A DNA stretch of 64,000 nucleotides from the NCBI GenBank assembly GCA_047967505.1, contig CM106538.1. The stretch is one strand, 5' to 3'. Origin of the DNA: Dipteris shenzhenensis (taxonomy: Eukaryota > Polypodiophyta > Polypodiopsida > Gleicheniales). Each line of letters opens with the position of its first letter. The first letter of the stretch is position 1. Both the position numbers and the translations under genes were made by a program. Shown here one piece after another: positions 49,057 to 59,975 of the stretch. The notes beneath the pieces were generated by a model. It had not been told where the DNA came from. It ran no database searches and was given only the letters and a program-made list of their open reading frames with translations.

Positions 49057-50566
49057 ACTTCACTTTTTGACACGTAAGGCATTCAGTAACAAACTGATGT
49101 ATATCTTTTCGCATCCCTGGCCAAAAGAAATACCTCTCTAGTGCTAGAGTTGTCGCTGTAATTCCTCTGTGTCCAGCATAGGGAGGTGCATGGCATTCCT
49201 CCAAAATCTTTTTCCTCATCTCCTGGGTGATGCATAGGCAATCATCTTTCATTAGATACCCATCTTTCAGGGAATAGTGACTGGTGGATTGCCCCTCTTG
49301 CATTTGTTGTAAAATCTCACCAAAATCTGCATCACTAGCATATTGCTCCCTCATGCTTTCTAGGTCCTGATGATAAGCAATAGTCACATTATTGACCTGG
49401 GGTCTTCGGGACAAGGCATCTGCCACTCTGTTCCGAATTCCTGGGGCATGGACAATCTGAAAATGATACATTAACAACATGTTTGCCCATTTCATATGCT
49501 TCTCGGAAAGCTTTGTCTGAGTCAAAAAGTATCTCAGACATTGATGATCTGTTTTAACAGTAAAATCTGCACCCAAAAGATAGTGCTTCCATGTATGGAT
49601 GGCATGAATTACAGCCAATAACTCTTTCTCATAGATTCCCAGATATCTTTCTGCATCACGCAATCTTCGGCTCTCGTAGGCTACTACATGTCCATTCTGA
49701 TGTAATGCAGCCCCAACACACTCTCCACAAGCATCGCAATCAACATCAAAAGGTTGATAAAGATCCGGGACTAGAAGAATAGGTTTTGTAGTCAACTTCT
49801 CCTTGAGTGTATTGAATGCTTTCTTATGTGATATTCCCCATGTGAAGGCTGCATTTTTCTTAGTAAGGTCATGTAATGCTGCTGCGATATCAGCAAAATG
49901 CCTGATAAACCTTCTGTAGTAAGAACACAGGCCTAGGAAACTTCGAACTTCATGCACAGTTTTCAGCTTTGGCCATTCCTGAATGGCACGAATCTTTGCT
50001 GGATCAATCTGTATCCCATTCTTGGATATTATATGCCCCAGATAATGGATTTCTTCCAAGAAGAATTCACTTTTCTTGCTGTTTGCATAGAGCTGATGAT
50101 TTCTCAACTCTTGAAACACTATAGCAAGATGTTCCTTGTGCTCTTCTTCTGTCTTTGAAAAGACTAGGATATCATCAAAGAAAGTACCCGTGAAATGCCT
50201 GTACTTTCGGAAGATGCGATCCATCATTCTATTGAATGTGGCTGGAGCATTTGTCAACCCAAAAGGCATCAGTAAGTATTCATACAACCCGAACGTAGTG
50301 CGGAACGCTGTCTTGTGCACATCTTGAGGCTGTATCCTCACTTGGTGATAGCCACTCTTTAAGTCTATCCTGCTGAAAACTGAAGCTCCATTTAACTGAT
50401 CCAGCACATCATCAATGCGCGGAATAGGGAATCTATTCTTAATGGTCATTTTGTTCAGTGCGCGGTAATTGACGCACATACGGAATGAACCATCTTTCTT
50501 CTGTACTAGCAGTACAAGGGAACAAAAAGGAGACGAGCTGGGCTGAATCAACCCTTTGGACAGCAA
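48965..50566 (-). pseudogene. Gypsy reverse transcriptase, RNase H, integrase zinc finger
   Basis: 533 codons open. RT has PCSLVLLVQKKDGSFRMCVN-type start motifs, PFGLTNAPATFNRMM and the catalytic FFDDILVFSK box. RNase H has DCDACGECVGAAL and VAYESRRL, and ends in TDHQCLRY. The integrase zinc-binding HHCC domain has HAPPYAGHRG and CLTCQKVK. It is separated from the protease by one in-frame TAG at 50570-50572, and ends early at the frameshift near 48970. Confidence 0.93.
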
Positions 50567-50572
50567 GTCCTA

Positions 50573-51310
50573 TACCTGAGCCATAATCTCCTCTCTCTGA
50601 GTCGCACTGACTCTATAAGGTGGTCTGTTTGGTGGTTCACTACCAGGCATTAACTCTATTTGATGATCTTCTGGTCTCTCTAGGGGTAACTCCCCTGGCA
50701 AAGCATCGGAAAAGCAATCTTTAAAGTTTACAAGAAACTGAAACTTATCTTTGTCTGCATCATTCATTTCAGCATGCATATCATTCTCTTTTTCTTTTAC
50801 AAAAACCATGTTCGCGGAAATTGCAGACTTTATTGCTTTACCACATGTAACATCAGATACAATGGGGATAGTCTCCCCTTTATTCCTGGCAACTAAATGC
50901 TGGTTTTTCCCCCTATGCACAAACTCTAGCACTCTTTCAGGAAGAGTCAACTTCACTGCCTTGCGATGAAACCAAGGCATTCCCAAGACTACATCGTGAT
51001 GTTTCAGTGGAGAAATGAAGAAGTCTTCCTGATCCACATAACTCTGTACATGAAGACGGAGCTTCCCTATCAAGGGAGTGACTGGCACAGGATTCCCACA
51101 GAACATCTGATCGGCATCCAAAGCCCTGCCCAACTCCTCCATCTTTATTCCCAGCCTCAAGGCTAGGTCCTTTGATATTAAATTATCAGTAGCCCCTGGA
51201 TCAAATAAAATTAGCGCTTGCTGGTCTCTGACTTTGCCCCATGATAGCAGCAATTCTCGTTCTTCTAGGTTTGAAACATGACCCAGTATGTCAAGAATTC
51301 CTCCTGCCAT
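50573..51310 (-). pseudogene. Gypsy aspartic protease region
   Basis: The protease active-site stretch reads ALILFDPGATDNLIS, where family members have D-S/T-G-A, so Pro replaces the Ser/Thr. ILGMPW-type flap residues (VVLGMPWF) follow. The same frame continues into RT after the TAG at 50570-50572. Confidence 0.85.
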
Positions 51311-52714
51311 TGGCTTTTGCGGTCCTCGTGGCTTCTCTGCCTCTTTTCCCTTCGAAGTTGAAGGCTTTTCCGGGCACTAGGCAGCCACATGCCCCTCTTT
51401 GCCACACTTGAAGCATTTCCCATCTCTACGGAATTCAGCTATCTGTTCAGGGGTGAATGGAGATTTGCCTTTATAAGCCTTTGAAAACTGAGTACCCCTC
51501 GGCTTCTAAGGCTGAAACCCTTTCTTTTCAACCTTGGGGTACTCTTTCTTTTCTGATTTTGAAAAATCAATTTCTTTCTTTCGGCACGTCCTGCATGCAA
51601 GGATAGTACCGTGGATGGATCTTGTAACGGCACAAGACTAGCTACTGAAGCTGAATGCATGAGGTCTTGAATTTTCTTTGCCCCCAAAGCATTCACTACT
51701 GCCTGGATTCTTGGACTGAGACCTGCTCTATACTTTCTCATTTGGGTTTCTTTGGAGATCTTTTTGAAAGGTGCAACCTGCAAATAAGCATCCCAAAACT
51801 TTTGGTTGTACACATCCACTGTATCTCTTGCATCCATATGCAAACTGTCCCAATCTTAAAGAACATGGTAATTGTTTAGACATAAACTGCTGGTAGAAGG
51901 CTTTCTTGAAGTCCTTCCAGTTCTTTGGGGCTGACCCATCTGTGATCTATGCACTCCACCATGCACTAGCTATTGCTGTCAAGTGCAAACTGACCATTCT
52001 TAACTTGGAGGATTCTGAAAACTTTTCTGTACCGAATGCAGCATCAAACTACCTGATGAACTGCAATGCTTTGTCTATATGACCATACTGTCCATTGTAG
52101 GTCATAAACTTGACAGATTTACCTCCCTCTTTGAATTCCTTGGTCTCTCTGGAAGACTTTCTCTTCCTAGACTTCTTGTGTTTCCTTCTTTTCCTTGATG
52201 GCTTATCTGATGAAGATACAGAAGTCGAACTCGAGGTAGACGGTGATGGACTAGGAGATCAGTGATGATGCCTCGATCTCTTCTTGCTATGAGACCGTCC
52301 CCTATGAGATCTCTCTTTCTCTGGCTGTACACGAGAGTGTGCCTCTGGCATTGGCACGTCATATACTGCATTAGGCATAGCTTATGCTTGAAACAAATGC
52401 TGAGCCCTTGGATCCTTTCTGAGATTTTCCATCTCTTGTATACGAGTGCGTACCATCTGCTCAAATTCTTGCTGAGTTTGTTGCACACTTCTCTGATTTG
52501 GGTGCACATCCCTATCTTGTGAATCCCACTGGATAGGTGATTGAGCCATCTTCTTACAACTCGTCTGAGATCTGCAAATTTCTCTCACACACACTGTGTA
52601 TGCAACTGATGCACGCTGCCTTCGCTTTTCAAAGAGAAAATTTACCTCAACAAGAGGTGTCTTGCATTCACAATCTATGCCAGTACTGGCTATCAATTCA
52701 AGGTATATACCCAC
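51311..52714 (-). pseudogene. Gypsy gag
   Basis: Broken into several frames. 51439-51843 carries the retrotransposon gag core (DVYNQKFWDAYLQV, MRKYRAGLSPRIQ). A zinc knuckle CFKCGKEGHVAA-x-C follows near 51390, with TAG in place of the residue before the last Cys. 52102-52714 holds the charged N-terminal part. Confidence 0.85.
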
Positions 52715-53858
52715 ACAGTTGCCAAAGCATCAACAACTATATTGCCCCTTTTCTGGCTGCTGCAGATGGCTTCAAAAAGCATCTGTTTTTCCCTCTTTTC
52801 ACTGCTCAAAGGCATGCATACTCTTTTTCTGCAAATCTCTGATTTCTCTGCTTTTCTGCTGCTTTTCTGACAGTAAAAGTCTGACAGATAGGTGAAATCT
52901 GCTAGCAGAAACAGTCTCTGCAACTGTCCCTTTTTTTTTTTTGGTGAACAGTAACCAGATGGAGTACCTGGCTGGTTACTCTAACCAGACTGACTGGTTC
53001 TGGTCTGGTTAGTCTGCAACTAGACTAACTAGACTGGTCACAGTCTAGTTACAGTGCCCAGACTGGTCTGGTTGGGTCAACTAACTGGACCTCTAACCAG
53101 TCTACTAACCAAGGTTAGGTTACATCAGCTACCTGTCTGCCACATGTCAATGCCACGTCAGCATCTGGTCTGGCTGCTACGTGTACTGCCATGTCAGCAC
53201 CTGAATTGTACACTGCCATGTCAGCTCACACATGTCAGCGCCACATCATCATGCCTGCTTGCCTGTGTGCCACGTGTACACCTTGGCTGAACACCCTGGC
53301 CACATCAGCAAAGATCCTCCCGGCTGCCACGTAAGCCTAAGGTTTCAAACCTTAGCTTGGCTGGTCGACGTCGCGCGTCGTGCCTTCTGGAGACCATCCG
53401 TCGTCGCCAGGCCTTCTGCATGAATGCAGTTCAGCGGGCTGCTTAGGCTATGGGATTGGCGGGCACTGCGCTCAGACGGAAGGGATCCATTAGAAATTTT
53501 TCACCACGACCAAGCCTTGGAAGTTGGGTTACCACACGGCTTTCTCCCTAAGACCACGTCAACTGTCTATCAACGAAACACTCCATCAGCGCTCAACTCT
53601 AGTATCACCCTCGTTACCCTCCTGTCGCCAATCTTATGTACAACCTCTAGCACTGAGCACCGATCGGAAGTTTTGCACTCGACAAAATTCTCACGTCTTC
53701 CGGTGCCTTGTCACACCTTGCTTTCCATCACGCGTCCGTCCAGCACTTGCTTTCATATAACAATGAATTTCCAGCGATGGCATGAATCCTTCTTCTTGCA
53801 CATGCTTGCCTAAGCTACTGCTTGGATCGTCAAAGCTTGAAGAAGCCTCGAAAGCAGG
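52715..53858 (-). other. Gypsy 5' leader
   Basis: Between the primer-binding site and gag. Contains a T-run (52930-52942), degenerate 'ctggtctggttag' repeats (about 52975-53110) and 'gccatgtcagc' repeats (about 53150-53250). No coding function seen. Confidence 0.6.
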
Positions 53859-53870
53859 CTCTGATACCAA

Positions 53871-54831
53871 TGTAAAACCTCTCGCTCTTCAAAGACAGCA
53901 GAGACACTCTCATTTGCTCTCCCTCTCTCAACAGAGACACTGGGGCCCAGGAGGACATGTCGGGCTGGACCCCCCCGAAGGTATTTTATTTCTTGAAGAG
54001 AGGATCTGTTACAAGAGTTCAGCATAGAGCTGTCTGATACAAAATCCAACGTGAATGAATGATTACAAGAGCTTCAAGCTCATTTCAAATTGGCAACATG
54101 CCACTTGTCTAAAATCTAGACTAAGTCCTATTACATGCCACTAAGGGCCATTCTGGAGTCTTCAAAGCACTTGGTCACACGAACCGCCTCCTAGATGCTT
54201 GTTAGGCTCCCGTAGCGCTTAGGAAAAATAACTCTTCCTAGTACCTGCAACAATTAATTAAAGCGCACCACCATGGCACCCATTAATTGTTAGCGCTTTG
54301 CATGCAAATAACACACTGTGGACTAATTCTAGTCACCGTGGGCGTCCCCACTGAATACATGTGCACACCTAAACAAATATAAAATTATATATTTATTCTC
54401 TGGTTGACCCGAGTCAACACTCTTGATCATAATTAAGGAGCTTTGACCAAGGGTCGAGGCGCCTTAATTATAGTCAAGTCTCTCCAACCGAAGTTGGCAC
54501 AACTCTCCAACCAAAGTTGGCACATCTTGGTTAACCGTGTGGTTAACCCTCTAGGCGTATGCCAAGTCTCGTTGACCGAAGTCAACACTCTCTAACCGTA
54601 GTCAGCTCTGTAGTTCTCTGGTTAACCGTAGTTAACCCTCTTGGTAATAAACCAAGTCTCCCTGACCGAAGTCAAGTTTCCTTGACTAGAGTCAAGTATC
54701 TTTGACCGTAGTCAACCCTTTGAACATTAAAAGAACTCTTTAACCATAATTAACACATATAAAACTCTTTAATTATGATCAAATAAATGGTCAACTGTAC
54801 TTTGACTTAGGATATTTACATTGTGGTGACA
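53871..54831 (-). repeat. Gypsy 5' LTR (961 bp)
   Basis: Begins 'tgtaaaacctctcgc' directly after the primer-binding site and ends 'acattgtggtgaca'. It contains one extra 'ctccaaccraagttggcac' unit compared with the 3' LTR. Confidence 0.92.
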
Positions 54832-55010
54832 ACAAACCCAATGGTTGACAGCAGAAAAGAGGACCAAGCTAGAATACTATCAAGATTAAATAAATCCTTT
54901 ATGTTGGTCATCTTTCATGACACCAGATGCCCCTGCTCAACCATACATCAGTACTCCCATACCTCTTCTCTATCACAGGAATATTGCCAGGTTCCACACA
55001 TGGTCACATA
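54832..55010 (+). pseudogene. Possible LINE ORF2 C-terminal piece
   Basis: One frame gives YISTPIPLLYHRNIARFHTW, which resembles the segment before the zinc-binding end of LINE ORF2 proteins. It could be the far half of the LINE cut at 46989, but the RT middle is missing between the two pieces. Confidence 0.4.
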
Positions 55011-55154
55011 CCTTACAAATATATTTTTTTTTTTCGAAAAAACAGTGCTAATTATATTACTTCGAGAACAAGATACAAGGGGTCAGCTTATAGCTGACGG
55101 GCTGCGTTCACAAATCGGACACAGCCCTAAAAGGTAGCAAAATAAACCATCCTC

Positions 55155-58100
55155 TCACGGAGGGATAAAACGAGTATGAATGAACAGCCATCGGGGTGGT
55201 GAGTAGTGCCATCGAAGGCCCTGCGTAGTCTGCTCGAAGAAGAGGCCCTGTGTGTCCCAAGCCCGGAGGAAGCGTCTCCGCTTCTCCTGACCGGCCCGGG
55301 AGTCCCCCTGAATCTGGTCCCACTGGCCTCTGAGGGTATAAATAATCTCACTCCAAATCTCCGCCATGATCTGGGCAGTCGATAAGGAGGTGCAACCGAG
55401 GATCTGCGCGCAGCGCGAGGTCCAGATGTGCCACCCTGTAATGCTGCTAATAATCTCCCAGACTGGCTGCCTCTCCCGAACTCCTGTATCAGCCTCTGCT
55501 AGGTGCTGTGGGATACCCTCGAGCGGTCCCCACGTCCCCTGTGTGATAAGGAAAGTGGGGTCCTGCTGACATGCCTCGAATAAGTGATGAAGACCAGGTG
55601 CGGTGCTGCACCAACAGAACGCGCCCCAAGTGATCAATCCTAGCTCTGGTGCTGCGCGAGTAAGAATCCCAAAAGTCCACCTCCACACATCTTGGGCGCG
55701 AGTGCAGCTCCACAGGCAGTGTTTTGGTGTCTCCTCATCCGCATGGCAAATATGGCAACATCCGTCCTGGCCTATCTGCCTCAACCAGCTCCCCACTGGA
55801 AGACCTTTGTGGGCAAGAAGCCACAGGAAGTATGAGATCTTCCGCGGCCGCCAGCTCTCCCACAAGGCCTTCCAGAATGCCTGTAAAAAGAACCTGAAAA
55901 TACCCTGTGCGTACCAGCTGGGTCGCTGGGTGGGGGGGCGGCTCTGCATCCTCCTGAGAACTCGCCTGCCCAGAGTCGTACTGTAGGCGAAGAAGGAGGT
56001 CGGCCCCTGACCTGTCACAATCTCTGGCCACCACCACTCTCCTGAATCCCAATCAAGCTCTGACAAGGCCCGCCCCTCCCAGAGCCAAAGACGCCAAAGC
56101 TGCACCTGGTCCTGCTCGATGCTAGGGTCGGTACGCCAGACCTTCCCCAAGAGGCCTACGACCCGAACCCTCTGCCACGGGAGTAGGGGGTCGATGAGCG
56201 CACCCTCTCTCCTGAGTCGTCCATCCCCAGAAACCACGAAGAAGGAGATAGAAGAGTCATCCATACGTCCTGCGATCACCAGTGGAATGCCACGGGGGGT
56301 GAACTGTCCCAGCCAACGGATGTCACCAGGCATGAGGATCTGGGACTCAAGTGGAACCAACCAAGCAACTGGGATCGCACCGTCGATCTCCGTGCGTCTC
56401 GCCTGGGCTCCACGTGCACCTCCAGCTGCGTCTGCAAAATCAGTCATCTCCAAATGTCTGTACGTATCCCTCCAAACACGAAGGGATCGAGCTGGCCCCC
56501 TCATCTAACCGTCCCACCTGATGTGTGATCTCTCCCCCAACTGAAGGCCCTCGGCATCTCTGACCTGACCGTTCCAGATAAGCGGCTGGCGATCGATCTC
56601 CTCCTGACAGCTGGGAGGGGACTGAATGAGACTGAGACGGAGCCGCCTCCAAACCATGAGGAGGCTACGAACGAGTGGGGAGCGGGGCTGAGTGAGCGGG
56701 GCGAAGGTGAAGATCCACCTGAGGGACGGTAGCCACTCTCCACCTCGGCGCGGGACACAAGAGCCGACTCCCTGCTGAAGTAACATCTTCCACGTCTGCC
56801 CCCCTGGGGTCAAACCGCGAATGACAAGCTTGCCTAACAAGGCCTGACTCTGAAGCTCTGGATCAATGACCCCCAGGCCACCCTCAGCCTGCGAAAGAAT
56901 GACTGTCTGCCACGCAACCCTGGCTCTGGTATCTCTATGACCATCCTCCCCAGACCAAAGGAAGTTCCGAACCAACCTCCTGAGCTGTGCCGCGCTGGAT
57001 CTCGAGAAGCACCAGCAGGAAGCCACATACCAAGCCGTGGCTAGGAGGACCTGGTTAACTACCAAGGCACGACCTGCAAGAGAGAGCTTAGCAGTGCTCC
57101 AGAAAGCCAGCTTCCGTCGGATGGAGTCTAGCACCGGGAGAAACTGCTGAGCTGGCGTGATGTCTAGGCCAACCTGGAAGCCAAGGTATCTAGCTGTCTA
57201 TCCACGTGGAATCCATCTGAAACCCAGAAATCGCCCCCACTGAGAACACGCCCCAGGGTCTGTGAGAAAACCAACGGATTTGTTCCAGTTGATTTTCGCC
57301 CCAGCGGCCGAGCAGAAAACCTCCAGGGCCATCCGCACCCTCTCTAGCATCCTCTCATCGTCCTGGACATAAAGGGCTGTATCATCTGCGTACTCCGAGT
57401 CCAAAAGCTCCGTGTCCTCCCGGAGTGGAAGGCGAACACCCCTGAGCCCTGTGGACCTCGCCCGAAGGTAGTAAGTCATGGCCTCGGCGAAGAAGAGAAA
57501 CAGGTAAGGAGCCAGGGGACAGCCCTGACGTACTGATCTCTCCAAGCTAAAGCGCTCACCCATCCTGCCTCCAATGATGACTCTGCTAGACGCTGTCCTG
57601 TACAAAGCTGAGATACCCTGAATCCAACCTGCCGGGAAACCTAGCCGCTCCAAAGTCCCCTCCAAAAAGGACCAGTCCACGCGATCGTAGGCCTTCTCGA
57701 AGTCGAGAAGTAGAATGGCCCACTCCGCCGCCTCTGAAAAGGTGAAGACATTATCCAGGATACTGCGATCCTGGACAAAGCCTGTCTGAGTGTCATGGAC
57801 GAGGTCTGGGAGTAGAGGCCGAACTCTGGCACTGATCATCTTGGCGAGGATTTTGTAGGCAGAGGTAAGGAGAGTGATCGGACGCCACTGGCGAATCTCC
57901 TGTCTATCTCCTCCCTTCGGGATGAGGCAAATCAGTCCCGAGGAGAGGCTCTCTGGCATCTGACCGCTGCTGAAAATCCCCTACAGAGCTGCAATGAGGG
58001 GCTGATGGATCTGGTCCCAGAAGGAGGTGAAGAAAGCTCTGGATAGCCCATCCTCACCTGGGCAAAGGGTCTAAAGGATACAAGTTTCTATCCACCCAAA

Positions 58101-59975
58101 GGTCAAGATGCTTCTTCCCTTGCAATCGAAGACTGTGGAGCACACTTTGAGGAGTTCCACTATATCCCAAAGAACGTGTGCTTGCATATTCTGCCTCCAG
58201 TTGTAGGTTCACATGGTACTTGTTGGATATGTCCTTGAATGGTGCCATGAGTACTTAAAGAGAGGTATTAGTGATGTAGGCTAAAATGTAGGGGAGAGCT
58301 GGCAAAGATGGAGCAGTGAGAGGGAGAGAGTAGCAAGGAAGAGAGAGGAGGAGAAGCAGATGAGGGCAAGAGGAAGAGGAGGAGAAGAGTAGGGCGACAG
58401 GTGTAGAAGGGAGGGAAGGAGCTGCTGTAGAAGGAAGGAGGAGGGGAGAGATACTACAAGAGGGAGGAGGAGGGGAGAGATTCTGTAGGAGGGAGGAGCA
58501 GAGGAGAGGGATCCTAGGCGGCTATCTGTCCGTCGATAGCCATCAAGGCCTCCAACATCTCATCCGAGGTGAACGGCGCCAACGTCGCCTGCATGCTAGG
58601 CTGGACCAGGGATGGAATGTGCCTCCACACCTCCTCACGGGCACGACTAGCACGAGGGGCAAGCGGCTCCTGCTAGAAGAGGGTCCTGTAGAAGTCAGTG
58701 GCCAACCCCAGGACCTCCCCCGGATCCGTAACGATGTGACCATCCGCTGTCCTGAGACTCCGAAGCTGATCACCTGCAGCTCTCTGGCCATGCGTCCTGA
58801 AGAACTCCCTGCACATCCGGTCACCCTTCCGGGCCCAGAAGGAGCGAGAGGCGTGATAGGAAAACTCGGAGCGACGCTGGAGTGTCTCCTCCAGGAGGGC
58901 TCTGGCTCGAAGGGCCTGGATCCGAAGCTCCTCCGAGCCCGGGGAAGCCTGCTGGAGTCGCTGAATGAAGGCGAGGTCCCTCCGAAGAGCTCTCTCTGCC
59001 CCACCAATCCTGTCGAACCTGTAAGGCTGCGAGCTGGCAGATCTGGCTGGACTCCTGCAGAGCCTGCGCGACTGAGTCTACCAGATCCACGCCCTCCCCC
59101 CAGTCTCTGTCCCAAAGACTGCAAATGCTGCTGCGCACGTCCACCCTCGAGAAGATGGAGTCGGGAATCCTGCATGATCGGGGGGGGAGGGTCTGGGCTG
59201 CCGAATCTAATGATAGGAGCACAGGCGCATGGTCGGAGAGTGTCGTCCCTGGAACTATACCCGCCTGGCCGCCTCTGCTGATGGCCCAATCACTGACATA
59301 AAATCTATCAAGCCTCTCCAGGAGTCTGCCTCCTTCCCTGCGGAAGCCCCAAGAGAAGTCCAGGCTCCCGTGCCAACGCCGGAAGGACGGGTCTCTCCAA
59401 CTGTCCCTCCCTCCTGTCGCGAAGATGAAAGAGTCCCAAGCTGACTGCTCTGCCTGAGCCATACCTGTGAACTCCGGACCTCTGCCCTGCTGGTCCTCCA
59501 AGGTCTCCAGGTTGTTGAAGTCTCCTCCAACAATCCAGGAATCCATGTCTGGAAGAATCCCTGTAAGTGTCCTCCAGAAGATGGCTCTGCATCGGAGCTC
59601 TGTGGGAGCATAAATGTTGAGGATTCCTATTTTGGATCCCTCCAAATCCAGGCCTACCCAAAGGACTCGGCCTGGGATCAACGTGCCGTGACCGAAAACT
59701 CCCTGGGCTAACTGCTCGCACACGGAGATACAGACACCCCCACTCCTCCCCTGTGCGCCGATCGAGGGCTCCCAATAAGTGTAGAAACGTCCAGGGAGAA
59801 CCTTCCCGCAGCTACGGGAATGAGCCGCAGAAAGCTTGTGCTCCTGGAGCAGAAGTACATCCAAACGACCAATCACTGCAGGCTGAAGTTCCTGTCGCAA
59901 AATGAGCTTCCTGGGACCACGGGTGCCAGAAGAATGAAACCCGTTCACATTCCAGGATATGAGGTGTAGGCTCAT
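55155..59975 (-). pseudogene. LINE ORF2: endonuclease, RT, zinc-binding domain
   Basis: Starts at the ATG 59975-59973, overlapping the ORF1 stop as ATGA. Endonuclease: LISWNVNGFHSSG, LLLQEHKLS, IVGGDFNN, LSDHAPVLL. RT: GLICLIPKGGDRQEIRQWRP, DFEKAYDRVDW, SVRQGCPLAPYLF and an intact catalytic YADDTALY near 57390. C-terminus: CCHICHADEETPKHCLWSC. Stops in frame are TAG at 58673-58675, 57981-57983, 57198-57200 and 56505-56507. The frame slips near 59030 and around the insertion at 58070-58525. The last codon is at about 55158. Confidence 0.92.
58070..58525 (-). other. Gene-like insertion inside LINE RT
   Basis: A piece of different composition lies between ALMAIDG and PGEDGLSR of RT. On the minus strand it opens with about 260 bases of CT-rich sequence, as in a plant 5' leader. 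From 58248 it then has an ATG with 64 open codons (MAPFKDISNKYHVNLQLEAE...WVDRNLYPLDPL). I do not recognise the peptide. It may be the 5' end of a host transcript, or a piece of another retroelement. No target-site duplication was found at the junctions. Confidence 0.6.

Larger units (their letters stand above)
46990..54831 (-). mobile_element. Full-length Ty3/gypsy chromovirus
   Basis: LTRs at 46990-47928 and 53871-54831 enclose gag, protease, RT, RNase H, integrase and chromodomain in gypsy order on the minus strand. The primer-binding site (plus strand 'gctctgatacca', 53859-53870) is complementary to the 3' end of initiator tRNA-Met. The polypurine tract abuts the 3' LTR at 47929. The chromodomain places it among chromoviruses, which usually target heterochromatin. 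Stops and frameshifts make it non-autonomous. The LTRs differ at scattered sites and small indels, so the insertion is not very recent. No matching target-site duplication was found. Confidence 0.95.

Noticed and set aside
58619-59281. 220-aa plus-strand frame
   Set aside because: Antisense to LINE ORF2; open because of high GC content.
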